DNA of 64,000 nucleotides. Source: Flaveria trinervia (Eukaryota > Streptophyta > Magnoliopsida > Asterales > Asteraceae). The number at the start of each line of letters is the position of its first letter. Position 1 is the first letter of the stretch. The DNA lies in the NCBI GenBank assembly GCA_025506515.1, contig CM046454.1, positions 37,064,503 to 37,128,502 on the forward strand, written 5' to 3'. The position numbers and the translations under genes were made by a program. This document shows positions 22,081-32,690 of the stretch, piece after piece. The notes under the pieces are model-generated. The model was not told the DNA's origin. It saw nothing but the letters and a program-made list of their open reading frames with translations, and ran no database searches.

Positions 22081-22100
22081 CTGCAAAATAAAACAAAACT
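22081..22100 (-). promoter_or_regulatory. Splice-acceptor-like site before ORF3 of C
   Basis: Coding strand TTTTGTTTTATTTTGCAG directly followed by the ATG. T-rich run and CAG fit a plant 3' splice site. Elements A and B have AG sites in the same place (2224-2225 and 40749-40750). The matching donor was not identified. Confidence 0.55.
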
Positions 22101-24735
22101 ATTAGAACATTTAACGATTGAAGAATTTATGTTTTGACACTAAATTCAACTTTGAATTGTGCTTTATATTTTTTTTACTTGTGAATTTAATTTTGTGGTA
22201 TACTTGAATTATTTATTTTGAATTTACATTTATTCATTCTGATTTCTGATTTTTCTACTTTTTATTAAAAATATTATTTTTGTTTTTATTTTTATAGTTA
22301 TTCAAACTTTAGTCTGTCTGTTCATCTTCTTCTTCTTCTATTGAAGAACTGACTGATTTAACAATCATCAAATCATTTTCACTTTCAGATTAAAAACATT
22401 ATATCAACATACTCGCAAACAGATTCTTATCAATAATCCAATGTCAATTTTAGATATGATTCACATTTGATTAGTTAAACTTGAATTATATAGGATTCGA
22501 ACGCACATATAGCATTCAAACGCCTATATAATACTCTGATTTAACCAAAAATTTACAGATTTGAATCACAAACTTATGTTTATAAATCCAAATACTATCT
22601 ATAATCAACAGGATTTGATGCAATTGCAGATAAAATAAGAGTACGATGATAGGTGATAGTCGCAAGTTCAAAGTTTTGTCTATGAAATTTTGAGTGTGAA
22701 TGAGGAAATAAGCGTAAGTGTTCAATTTATATCGAGTGAAATTTTAGGCGTATGAGCCCTGTTTGGGCGTATGAAACCCTAAAATTCACAATTAATGAGA
22801 CGCATGAACACTGTTTGGTCGTATGGACTTAGACGCATGGGAACTGTTCAGTCGCATGAGCACTGTACAAACGCATGAGCACTGTTTAGGCGCTTTAGCA
22901 CTGTTCAGCCGTCTGAAGTTCCTGAAATGTGTAACACTTAGACTTTCAATCACCCACTGTGTAGACGCATGACATTCAAAACGCCTAATACTTGTATAAA
23001 ATCAAACTCATCACCGTTTAGGTGTATGGGATTAATGAAACGCCCAAACACTTGGTTGAACTTTATACTTATTGCAACGTTTAGGCGTATGGGAATATGA
23101 AAAACGCCCAAACAGTTGTATAAATTTCTAAAATTTCACCATGCTCCTATTTAGACGTATGAAGACTATTTAGGCGCATGAGTTGACTGAGTAGACTTTC
23201 ATGAGTCTTACACTTGGTGTTTTTCACTCTTCTTCACCTGCATACTGTTTATACATATTAGTAATATTTCATACTAATATTTAAACATTTTAAGCATATA
23301 TTGAATTATCCAAAATTTTCATTTTAGTCCCTCAAATTTGAACTTTTTACATTTTCCACACTTAAAATAAGTTTTCAACAAATTCAAAAATTTTTTTTCA
23401 CTTGATGTTTAACTTTGAATTTTTCTTTCTTTTCTTTCCCTTCGTTTAGTCTCAAAATATATCAAATCTGTATTTCTCAACTTTTGAGAGAAGCATTTCC
23501 ACTGGCAATTTTATATAGGTTCATATTGTAATTTTCAAAAGTTTCATGATGACACTCACATAACTTTGAATATATAGCATCATCCTTTCAATTCAACTTT
23601 CATTGATTTTGATTTTTTGAGAAAAAAACTCTTTCATTATAGTATCGCTTTCATTTATTACTCCCCCTGAACTTCTAAGTTGAAACAACTTATTAGTTTC
23701 CTAAGGTAGCATAATAAGATCACATAACTCATTGTGACATTGCCTTCACACACATAAACATGCATAAAATCAAAATAAAGCAGAATCAAAATCTAATATC
23801 CACAAGAATTAATATCTGCATGAGATCATATCAATGAAGATCAGCACATTAAAAGAAAAAAAAATTGTGAATAGTCATAGATAGTGAATAAATCCTGATC
23901 AAGTGTGTTCTAGGTCAGTGACATCACAGTAAAGGAGACACAAGATCTAAGGACAAACAATGAGTGTTTTTGACATAGTATCACTCACTTACTTTTTCAA
24001 TTCTTGGATTGATTAGATTATATTCAGAGAGCTTAACTATCATCAAGACATGCAAGCAAGAACATATACTCAACTTATTACCTGAAACATATGTGTAATC
24101 GGATCTCATGTTACTTAAATGATTAGAGAATAATCATGGATAACCATTTGATCATCTCTAACTATCCATTTGAATAGATTGTGCACATTGGCATCTTTTG
24201 CATCAAAGAGAATATCCAGGTCTGTAATGACTTATAACAAAGGATATCTCAGCACTTCAGGTCTATGATGACTCATAACAAAGAAGTGAAATGATGCTTG
24301 TAATAGATCTCATGATTAATTACATCACCATTAGGTGTGAGTGTTGTTACTTAACAAATAGTCAATCTGATAATTCAAAACATCTCAAAAGTACTCAGAT
24401 GAATACATATTTAGTGTAATCACAAGAATTTACTATTTCAGTATAATAGTGTGATAGATGAGTACATCATATCTGATCATGTCAGACTTTATTAATGAGT
24501 GAAATATGCAACGGATCTCACTAATGTACTATCATTTCTCACATATTGCAAAACTACATTCTTTTAAAAAAACAAAAAACAAAGAACTGACAAATAGAAA
24601 AAGACTGTATTTTTTTTAATTTTGTTATATGCTTTTGTATTTGGGTTTTCTAAGAAAAACAAAACACACACAAAAAAAAATAATAGGCAATTAACACTGA
24701 GAGTATCACTTATGATAGTCTGTTGATTTAGGAGT
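22101..24735. other. pol-ORF3 spacer of element C, non-coding
   Basis: 2.6 kb without a credible gene. Contains a motif array (22735-23180), a short run of stop-rich AT sequence, and three loosely related copies of an AGGTCWGTGAYNWC-type word (23911-23940, 24217-24250, 24258-24290). Its length and place match the spacers of A (2224-4837) and B (40749-43390). Confidence 0.65.
22735..23180. repeat. ACTGTTTAGGCGYATGA-type motif array in C spacer
   Basis: Around fifteen irregular copies of words such as GGCGTATGA, ACGCATGAACACTGTTTGG, CGCATGAGCACTGTTTAGGC and ACGCCCAAACA, mostly in one direction. The C leader (29310-29640) carries the same word mainly in the opposite direction. Confidence 0.8.
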
Positions 24736-25400
24736 TCACATATGATTAATAAGACCAATTGATTCTATTAAGTACTCAAACCGTCCTGGTAGGAAGGCTT
24801 TAGTAAATAGATCTGCCAACTGTTTTTCTGTTGCAATTTGAATCAAAATGATCAATCCCTTTTCAGAGTTATCTCTGAGAAAATGATATCGAATTTCGAT
24901 ATGTTTTGTTTTTGAATGTTGAACATGATTAGCTGTAATGAACATAGCTGCAGTGTTATCAATGTAAATAGGTGTTTTAAGAAAATTGAACCCATAATCC
25001 AGTAGTTGATTTTGCAACCAGAGGATTTGAGAACATCCTACTGATGTAGCAATGTACTCAGCTTCTGCAGTTGAAACAGAGACATTTGTTTGTTTCTTAC
25101 ATTGCCGTGAGACTAATCTGGGACCGAGAAATTGACATCCACCCGAAGTAGATTTTCTATCTTGACAACAACCACCATAATCACTATCTATATATCCATG
25201 TAATTCAAAGTTACCCTCGTAAGGATACCAAAGCCCTAGGCTGGTTTACCTTTGAGATACCTGAATATTCTTTTGACAACAATTAAATGTGATTCTTTCG
25301 GGTCTGATTGATACCTGACACAAACACAAACAACATACATAATGTCTGGTCTAGATGCCGTAAGATACATCAAAGAACCAATCATTGATCTGTATAACGT
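24736..25400 (-). pseudogene. pol: RNase H domain of element C pol
   Basis: 24736-25017 encodes NQLLDYGFNFLKTPIYIDNT, AMFITANHVQHSKTKHIEIR and YHFLRDNSEKGLI, ending in EKQLADLFTKAFLPGRFEYL, the normal copia C-terminus. The upstream part (25020-25400), with the first catalytic Asp and CQDRKSTSGGCQFLG, is readable but in broken frames. Fuller at its end than A's copy. Confidence 0.87.
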
Positions 25401-26450
25401 TTGGTCATAGATTTTCCTTTTGGATCAGGTTCAATCATGGTGTTAACATCTGCTGGAGTTCATATGGACTGACAGTCTTGCAACTTAAATTTCTTCAAGA
25501 GTTTGTCAACAAACTTCTCTTGATTGATGAAAATGCCATCGTCAGTTTGCTTGACTTGAAGTCCAAGAAAGAAATTAATCTCTCCTATAGAACTCATTTG
25601 GAATCGAGATTTCATGATTTCTTCAAATTCATTGCACAACTTTGAACTTGTAGAACCAAATATGATATCATCAACATACACTTGTACACATAAGAGATCG
25701 TCATTATCCTTCTTTATGAATAAAATTGGATCAGTTTTCCCTCTTCTGTATCCATGTTGGATTAAGTGTTGTGATAATGTCTCATACCAAATCCTAGGGG
25801 CTTGATGAAGTCCATACAAAGCTTTACTTAGCTTATACACTCGATGTGAAATTCTGCATCCTCAAAGCCCGGAGGTTGCTTCACAAACACATCGCCAGTG
25901 ATAGGACCATATAAAAATGCACCCTTTACATCCATTTGATACTCCTAAATTTCATGAATGAAGCATAAGCCAGGAAAACTCGAATGGATTCAAGTCTTGC
26001 AACTGGTGCAAACACCTCATCATAATCTATCCCTTCTTTCTGTGTTTATCCTTATGCAACAAGTCTTGCTTTGTTCTTTATTACTATACCACGATCATCA
26101 GTCTTATTTCTAAACAACCATTTCGTGCCTATAGCATTTTCTCCTTCAGGTAAATCCACTAAATTCCACACTTCTTGTTTGCGAAATTGAAGTAATTCTT
26201 CTTGCATAGCTTCTATCCAACCATTGTCCTTTAATGCTTCGGTAACATTTTTAGGAACAATTTGAGACAAAAAACAAAAGTATAAGCACAAGTTTGCTTG
26301 TTCTAATTTACTCCTTGTTGTTCCCTCATTCAATGGACCAATAATTTTAGAAATTGGATGATTCTTGTGAATACGAGATGTCAGAATCTCATCACATTGA
26401 ATATTAACATCCAGATTTGTTTGGTTTAAGTTGGAGAGCTGATGTAACAA
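25401..26450 (-). pseudogene. pol: Reverse transcriptase domain of element C pol
   Basis: 26052-26450 encodes the RT start (QIVPKNVTEALKDNGWIEAM, GTKWLFRNKTDDRGIVIKNK). The middle is in another frame. 25460-25840 encodes YKLSKALYGLHQAPRIWYET, the catalytic YVDD at 25667-25678, and IGEINFFLGLQVKQTDDGIF. Two frame breaks and at least one stop (near 26048) interrupt the domain. Confidence 0.9.
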
Positions 26451-27412
26451 GTTAGAAGATGTGGATTAAAATTTGGAACTTGAGTTGGTGAGTTAATAAA
26501 GTAATCAAAGTTACCATATCAACTGACGGATGATGTTCCAGACTCAGGTTGCACGAAATTATTACCATTATTAGGGAAAGGTTGTGATCCTTCCTGATCA
26601 ATTGAGACTGAATGATTTGAAGTTGAATTAGCATGATCATTGTCATTTAATCGTATTGATGAATCCTTGACAAATGATAAAAATGGGTTGTCTGAGCTAG
26701 AATCATCGGGTCATCAGTTGCTGAGTCCTCACTGAAAGATCCAAGATCTCATCTAGAGTTCTTTTTACCTGTAGAATCAAACAATTTGATTGATTAAACA
26801 AGTTAGATTGAAAAGAGTTTGATAATGAATCTAAATCAAATAACCATGCAGGACCATTTGCAACAGATGGAAAAGAATTTTCCAGAAATTTAACATTGAA
26901 TGTTTCAAGAATTACATTTGTCCTAGAGTTGTACACTCGATAGGCTTTTGAAACAGATGAATATCCAATGAAAAATCCATTATCAGATTTTGCATCAAAT
27001 TTTCCTAACTGATCATTTGAATTAAGAATCATAAGAGGACAACCAAACGATTTTAGAAAATTTATGTTCGGTTTCCTGCCAAACATTAACTCATAAGAAG
27101 TTTCCATTTTATGTTTCACAATTAAGGTTCTATCTGAACAAAACATGCAGTTGATATAGCTTCATCCAAAAAGGTTATAGGAATCTTTGCATCAGCTAAC
27201 ATAGAAAGAGCAGCTTCAATCAATGTTCTATTCTTCCTTTCAGCAACTCCATTTTGTTGAGGAGTTCTGGGAGTACTGAACTGATGAGCTATCCCTTTCT
27301 GAGCACAAAACATTTCAATGTTAGCATTTTTGAATTCTGTTCCATTATCGCTTCTTATTATTTTCACTTTATTTTCAACTTTAATGATAAATTCTTTTAG
27401 TAATTCAGCCAT
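26451..27412 (-). pseudogene. pol: Integrase core (second half) and linker of element C
   Basis: 27122-27412 has the second catalytic Asp in IIRSDNGTEFKNANIEMFCA and the catalytic Glu in TPQQNGVAERKNRTLIEAAL. 26703-27146 continues with TSYELMFGRKPNINFLKSFG and GFFIGYSSVSKAYRVYNSRT. 26452-26646 is the variable linker. Catalytic residues are conserved, with a frame break near 27130. Confidence 0.88.
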
Positions 27413-28394
27413 TTAGATTTAGCATACAAAAGAAAACCCATGAAAATCTTGTATAGTCATCAATGATAACTAAACAATATGATTTTCGTCCAATACTCTT
27501 GACATTTGTTAGTCCAAAAAGGTCCATATGTAACAATTGAAGAGGTTTGGAAGTTGAGTTTATGAGTTTTGTCTTATAAGACGCTCTGTGTTGTTTTCCC
27601 TTTAAACATGCTGAGCAGTGATCAATTGTTGCAAACTTCTTAGATGGAAGTCTAATAACATGATTTCCTGATACAAGCTTGTTCATATTCTTGAAATTTG
27701 AATGTCCGAGACGTCTATGCCAAAGATGGCTTTCATCATTTGATGCTTTAGCGATTAGACAAGTTGTTTCGGTTGAAGGATCAACTTGAGACATATCTAG
27801 TTTGTATACATCTCTATCCCTTTCAGCTGTAACAATTACCCATTCTTTGCTTATCTGAAAACCTGGCTTCAAAATATAACAGAATGAATCATCAAAAAGA
27901 ACAGAATATGATTTATCACAAATTTGGGATACACTTAAAAGATTAAAGTTCAACTGTGAGCAAAAGTTGACTTTGTCAAAGCTTATTATCCCATTTGATA
28001 CTGTTCCTTCTCCAGTTATTTTTCCACCAGCATCACCACCAAAGGCAACATGAGTTCCATCTTTTAACTTAAAGTCTTGTAACAAGGCAGGATTGCCTGT
28101 CATATGCAGGCTACACCCACTATCCACATACCATGTATTGAGAGGTCTTCTTGGGCGTACCTGCACAACAAGAAAATTAAGTTGATATCTCCACCCAAGC
28201 CGAGATGGTCTTGGGTTTTCCAATTTATCAACAATGGTACATTGTTTGTAATGAAGATTGTTCAAATCAGGTTTATTCTTGATGAATTTACCAATCTTGT
28301 TTTGGAAATTGTTTGAGGTATTTTTTAAAGCATTCATACCTTTTGATTTATCAATTTTTGACACAAATTGATGACTAGCATTTTTATTAGTCAT
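27405..28394 (-). CDS. pol: Protease and integrase N-terminal part of element C pol
   Basis: A single open stretch of about 330 residues. The protease reads TWYVDSGCSLHMTGNPALLQ with DSG at 28116-28124, followed by NLLSVSQICDKSYSVLFDD. The integrase zinc domain has LWHRRLGHSNFKNMNKLVSG and CSACLKGKQHR, then HMDLFGLTNVKSIGRKSYCL and VIIDDYTRFSWVFF, the first catalytic Asp. The frame ends by a shift at 27405, where the other half of the core begins. Confidence 0.9.
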   Translation of the reverse strand: MTNKNASHQFVSKIDKSKGMNALKNTSNNFQNKIGKFIKNKPDLNNLHYKQCTIVDKLENPRPSRLGWRYQLNFLVVQVRPRRPLNTWYVDSGCSLHMTGNPALLQDFKLKDGTHVAFGGDAGGKITGEGTVSNGIISFDKVNFCSQLNFNLLSVSQICDKSYSVLFDDSFCYILKPGFQISKEWVIVTAERDRDVYKLDMSQVDPSTETTCLIAKASNDESHLWHRRLGHSNFKNMNKLVSGNHVIRLPSKKFATIDHCSACLKGKQHRASYKTKLINSTSKPLQLLHMDLFGLTNVKSIGRKSYCLVIIDDYTRFSWVFFCMLNLNG

Positions 28395-28837
28395 TTTACC
28401 GATCTTGGTATGAATTGTTCTTGCACATTTTTAGATCTCACATAAATTTTCTTTTGGAAAGATCTTAAACCTAAAGAAGGTTGATTAGTTAATCTTTGAA
28501 ATTCATCAGTTTTATTTATCATAAATTGAGGATTAACATAACCTTTGCTCATGTTTGAGTTTGCAAATTTTCTTTTAGGTGATCTCATTCTAAAGTAACA
28601 ATTTGTAGTATTGTGAGTCTTCTCATCACAATAAGTACAGTATTTGTTAAAATAACAATCTGCTGTAGAATGATTTCTCTTGTCACATATGTGACAGTAC
28701 TTGTTGAAATAGCACTCAGCAGTATTGTGATTTTTCATATCACATATTTCATAATACTTTTGTGGAGTTTTAAACAACTGTTTGTTAACTTTTGACATTG
28801 ACACTTTGTTTGATTCATTTTTATATTTTGGTGTCAA
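28391..28837 (-). CDS. gag: Nucleocapsid-like protein with three tandem zinc knuckles, element C
   Basis: 28586-28756 encodes three copies of a 19-residue unit: YYEICDMKNHNTAECYFNK, YCHICDKRNHSTADCYFNK and YCTYCDEKTHNTTNCYFRM. Units 2 and 3 are full C-x2-C-x4-H-x4-C knuckles; unit 1 has Tyr in place of the first Cys. The rest is basic (MRSPKRKFANSNMSKGY). Copia gag normally has one knuckle, sometimes two; a tandem triplet is unusual and looks like internal duplication. It probably binds element RNA. Confidence 0.75.
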   Translation of the reverse strand: MTPKYKNESNKVSMSKVNKQLFKTPQKYYEICDMKNHNTAECYFNKYCHICDKRNHSTADCYFNKYCTYCDEKTHNTTNCYFRMRSPKRKFANSNMSKGYVNPQFMINKTDEFQRLTNQPSLGLRSFQKKIYVRSKNVQEQFIPRSVK

Positions 28838-29309
28838 AAAGTTAAACTGTTATTTTTCATGTTTCACATTTTGATGTAGTGTCATATTGTTTTTCATCTA
28901 TTTAACATGATCTTCCTTCTCAAATTTCTTATGAACAAATCTTTTTGCTACAGCGGAAGTCTTAGAATCTGAACTTGATTTCAGATCAGAGTGATATTTG
29001 TTCATAGAATTCAAAAATTTTATCGGTTTACTTTTGTTGTTTGATTTGTTGCTTTGATCAACTTTTCTGAACTCTTGTTTTGTTCAGATTTGATTGATGG
29101 AGCTTTCTTTCTTCTCCTTTGGTTTTTTGATTTAGAAGAAATTGGTTTACTTTCAGATTGAACATCATCAGAAGAGGATTCCTTTTCAGATTGAAATTGT
29201 TTAAGATTAATTGTGTTTGAATATTCTGATGTTCCTACCTGTTGTTTTCTTATATTTTGAATTAAAAAATTGAAAAAATTTTCAAAGATTTTTTTTTTTT
29301 AAATAATCC
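28838..29309 (-). pseudogene. gag: Charged gag tail/linker of element C
   Basis: One frame encodes SEYSNTINLKQFQSEKESSS, then DDVQSESKPISSKSKNQRRR and KKAPSIKSEQNKSSEKLIKA, a low-complexity charged stretch like the linkers of the other elements. No capsid fold signature (such as W..W...MEG) is found between here and the primer site. Confidence 0.5.
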
Positions 29310-29640
29310 AAGTATTGAGGTTGAAACGTCTGAACAGTATTCAAACGCCTCAACACTTGATGTATCTAAGTTGAGAGTTGTCTAAGGGAATGCCTTAGAA
29401 ATTTTTTCCAAAACGCCTAAAATTGATGCGTCTGAACAGTTGTGATGCGTCAACATAGTGTTGATGCGCCTACACAGTTGTCAAACGTCTAAACAGTTCA
29501 AATACTTCAACAATGATACGTCTGGACTCTCACGAACAGTGTTCAAACGTCTGAACGAAAACGTCTACACAGTGTTGGTGCAACTAAACAGTAGTCAAAC
29601 GCCTAACACTTGGACAATTTTTCAGCAAACTTCAACCCTA
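29310..29640. repeat. AAACGYCTRAACAGT-type motif array in C leader
   Basis: Ten or more irregular copies, such as AAACGTCTGAACAGT, AAACGCCTCAACACT, CAAACGTCTAAACAGTTC and CAAACGCCTAACACTTGG. These are the reverse complement of the words at 22735-23180, so the two arrays of one transcript could pair. Confidence 0.8.
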
Positions 29641-30033
29641 ATGCGTCACATTCATCATGTTCATATGAATATAACAGACTCGAATCTTCTGAAAATCTTC
29701 AAAAGTTGATGAAATTGATTGAAGCTTTTCAATTAGATGAGTTTTATGCCGATAATCATTCTTCTGAAATCAATTTCTATTGATATCAACAACAAATCAA
29801 TTAATTTGCAATTTTCAGTTCGAAAAAACATGAACTTTACGAACACAAATTCACCAAATTAAATCAAATTGATGAATTCAACTGCTAATTGTGGATCAAA
29901 TCATATTTCTGAAGATGAAACATCTGAAATCCACAATATTTCATTTGACTTGTCTATCAATCACATATTGAGTAAGCTTTTGAGTTTCAAAGTTCGATAA
30001 ACTTCAAAATTACTCAATTAACAGCAACCAACA
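29641..30033. other. 5' leader of element C
   Basis: AT-rich, no open frame of note. It lies between the primer site and the motif array, where the gag capsid would be expected to begin. Confidence 0.55.
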
Positions 30034-30045
30034 GCTTTGATACCA
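30034..30045 (-). other. Primer-binding site of element C
   Basis: Coding strand TGGTATCAAAGC, then TGTTGG; one mismatch to the initiator-Met tRNA complement. It is 2 bp from the LTR end at 30048. Confidence 0.92.
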
Positions 30046-30047
30046 AT

Positions 30048-30355
30048 TGATAGGATCAATTGAGCTAATCTGTGATGATATCTGACCACAATTCAAAGAA
30101 AACACATACAAAGTAATCGAATTCAAACAAGATATTAACAAATTCACAATTTCATTAATATCAAGCAACGACAATTACAAGTAATGAGCAGTAGTTCATT
30201 CACTATCTTCCAAAAACTCTACTACTAAATAACAGTCTAAGCTATTTATAATGAAACACAAAGGAACTAACAATCACAAACATAGTCCCCATATTATTAC
30301 AAAATGTTAAAAGACAACTAAAGACAACATGTTAATCTTTCTTAGAGCACTAACA
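30048..30355 (-). repeat. 5' LTR of element C
   Basis: 308 bp; see 18210-18515 for the partner. Followed by the TSD CTGTA at 30356-30360. Confidence 0.95.
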
Positions 30356-30360
30356 CTGTA

Positions 30361-30459
30361 GTAGGATGATTGGGTGAGGAAGGAGATGATTTGAGAGAAG
30401 TCCACATCTCTTGAAGAATCAAGAAGTGCGACTTGGTTGTGTTGAGGATTGAGGGCCAT
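30361..30459 (-). pseudogene. ORF3 start of element D, cut by element C
   Basis: The ATG at 30459 opens MALNPQHNQVALLDSSRDVD, then FSQIISSFLTQSS, and the frame meets the C insertion at 30360. The continuation is at 18209 and below. In contrast to A, B and C the bases before this ATG are CTTTACTTTTACA with no AG, so either the acceptor was lost or D starts ORF3 differently. Confidence 0.85.
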
Positions 30460-31080
30460 TGTAAAAGTAAAGGTAAAGTAGTTTGAGTGTGGGTGAATTT
30501 TGGAAGAAGGGAAACTTTTAGGGCTGTAAAATTTGTGGTAAGAAGATGACAGTGAATAGTCGAGATTATTTAAAAGTGGGTGGAATAGCGGTAAGGTGTT
30601 AGGATAAGGTGAAATGATGGTTTAGTGGATGAAGTGACAGGGGCGGTAAGGTTTAATTCAATTAAATAATCCGACATCATTAACAAAATCTTTGCTTTTT
30701 ACAGTGTGGGGCCTAAGAGATTTCCATTACACAGTAAAATCTCTCTTCCAAATATAAAATATTTCCTAAGGTAATTTGTCTTCCGAAGGTAAAAAGGTAA
30801 CTTCCGAAAGTAGAGATTGCTTTTGAAGGGAGAGATTTTGTAAGCTTCGGAAGTAGATCTGATATGAATCAATCGCTTCTTCCGATACTAAAAACTCTTC
30901 CGAGAAGAAAATTATCCTTGGAGAAATTTTGCTTCGGAAGATATGAAGATAACTTCCGATGATTAATTTCTCTTCGGAAGAAATTTATACTTAGAAATTT
31001 TCAGAGAGATCTTTTGTAAGAGGGCTTAAATCGTATTGACATAAGACATTACATATTAAAAGGTTTTCAAAAGAGGTAAG
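30460..31080. other. Short pol-ORF3 spacer of element D
   Basis: About 620 bp, non-coding, much shorter than in A, B or C. Its right half holds the CTTCGGAAG array. Confidence 0.65.
30778..30985. repeat. CTTCGGAAG-type motif array in D spacer
   Basis: Words such as TCTTCCGAAGGT, ACTTCCGAAAGT, GCTTCGGAAGTAG, TCTTCCGAGAAG, GCTTCGGAAGAT, ACTTCCGATG and CTTCGGAAGAAA, spaced by 10-40 bp. The same word fills the D LTRs (13235-13515, 51785-52050). Confidence 0.75.
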
Positions 31081-31902
31081 TTAATCAATGTTTATCATCC
31101 CAATAGCTGTTATAAGATACTTAAATCTTTGTTCATCAAAAGCTTTGATGAACAGATCAGCATATTGTTCATTTGAATCAACTTTGATTAGTTTAATTAG
31201 ATTCTTTTCATGAATATCTCTAATGAAATGGTACCCGATATCAATGTGCTTTGTCTTGGAGTGCTTCACCGGATTTTCAGTAATGGAGATAGCACTACTT
31301 TTGTCGATATGGATAGGAGTACTCATAAGGTTGAATCTGTAGTCCAACATCTTATTTTGAATCCACAGCAACTGAGCACAACAACTAGCAGCAGTAATGT
31401 ATTCAGCTTTAGCAGTTGATGTAGAGACACAGGATTGTTTCTTGCATTGCCATGAGATGATCCTTCCACTAAGAAATTGACATCCTCCTGATATTGATTT
31501 CTTGTCAATGTTGCAGCCACCATAGTCATTGTCAGAGTATCCATAGAGATTAAAATCAATAATTCTAGGATACTAGAGACCTAGTTTAGGTGCTCCTTTG
31601 ACGTATCCGAGGATTCTCTTTGTAGTAGCTAGGTGAGACACCTTTGGAGCAACCTGATATCTTGCACAGATGCAAGTTGCAAACATAATATCAGGTCTAC
31701 TGGCTGTAAGATACATCAGAGAACCGATAATCGCCCTATACTGATGTTGATCAGTATCCTCCCCCTCAAGTTTAGGAAAAAGATTATGGTTTCTGGGTAT
31801 GGGTGTCTTGGCTGGCTTGCAATCTTTCATCTCAAATCTCTCTAAGATGTCATTGACATACTTGGATTGATTGATGATATAGCCTTCCTTAAATTGCTTC
31901 AC
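31081..31902 (-). pseudogene. pol: RNase H domain of element D pol
   Basis: 31573-31902 encodes the connection (KQFKEGYIINQSKYVNDILE, LTASRPDIMFATCICARYQV). Further on, in another frame, are FNLYGYSDNDYGGCNIDKKS-like residues. 31081-31371 gives STPIHIDKSSAISITENPVK and HIDIGYHFIRDIHEKNL, ending EQYADLFIKAFDEQRFKYLI. Two frameshifts and a stop break it; IDNS has become IDKS in the catalytic neighbourhood. Confidence 0.87.
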
Positions 31903-32690
31903 CTAAATTCCAAGGAAAAAGTCCATTTTTCCCATGGAACTCATCTCAAACTACTCCTTCATAATGTTTTCAAAGTCCTTGCACATTTGGTCATTGAATA
32001 GCCAAATATGATGTCATCAACATAGACTTGAACAAGCAAAATGTCCTTACCAGAATTCCTTATGAATAAAGTCTTGTCAATGGTTCCTCTTGTGTAGCCA
32101 TTCATAAGGAGAAACTGAGACAAAGTGTCATACCACAGCCTTGGTGCTTGGTACAAACCATATAGAGCTTTATCCAATTTGCACACATAGTGAGGATGTT
32201 GTGGGTCTTCAAATCCTGAAGGTTGGCACACATACACTTGCCAATCTATATCCCCATATAGAAAGGCACACTTGACATCAAGCTGGTAGACAGTAAATTT
32301 CTTGGAAGCAGCATAAGCAAGTAAGATCCTAACTGCCTCAAGTCTTGCAACAAGTGCAAAGACATCAGTATAATTAATTCCTTTCTCTTGAGTGTATCCT
32401 TGAACTACCAGTCTTGCCTTGTTCTTGATGATCAAGCCTCTATCATCTTTTTTGTTCCTGAAAACCATTTAGTGCCTATAGATACTTGACCGGATGGTAG
32501 CGGACATAGGTTCCAAACCTTCTGTCTTTTGAAATGAAGCAGCTCCTCTTGCATCAAATCAATCCAGCTACTATCCTTCAAGGCATCTTCCACTTCTTGG
32601 GTTCCATATGGGATAAGAAGCATGAGTACAAGCAGACATTCCCATGATGAGTCTGCCCTCTTGTTCTCACACCTTCGAGACATCCCCAAT
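31903..32690 (-). pseudogene. pol: Reverse transcriptase domain of element D pol
   Basis: 32432-32689 has the start (VEDALKDSSWIDLMQEELLH, VSIGTKWFSGTKK). 31959-32468 encodes DDRGLIIKNKARLVVQGYTQ, FALVARLEAVRILLAYAASK, YQLDVKCAFLYGDIDWQVYV, ALYGLYQAPRLWYDTL and the catalytic YVDD at 32013-32024. The catalytic box is intact; a 1-base shift near 32450 and others split the frame. Confidence 0.9.

Larger units (their letters stand above)
18210..30355 (-). mobile_element. Ty1/copia element C, complete with LTRs and perfect TSD
   Basis: LTRs at 18210-18515 and 30048-30355 differ at about 13 substitutions and 2 indels by eye (near 4%). Both flanks carry CTGTA (18205-18209, 30356-30360). The primer site is at 30034-30045 and a G-rich polypurine tract (minus strand TATGGGGGGTA) is next to the 3' LTR. 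Contents: repeat-rich leader, triple zinc knuckle, protease, integrase, RT, RNase H, 2.6-kb spacer, ORF3, ORF4. No capsid domain is recognised. At 12.1 kb with LTRs of only about 306 bp it is long for a copia element because of the spacer and the two extra ORFs. Confidence 0.95.

Noticed and set aside
22735..23180. Possible CRISPR-like repeat-spacer array
   Set aside because: Repeats are short, variable and unevenly spaced, there are no cas genes, and the sequence is a eukaryotic retrotransposon.
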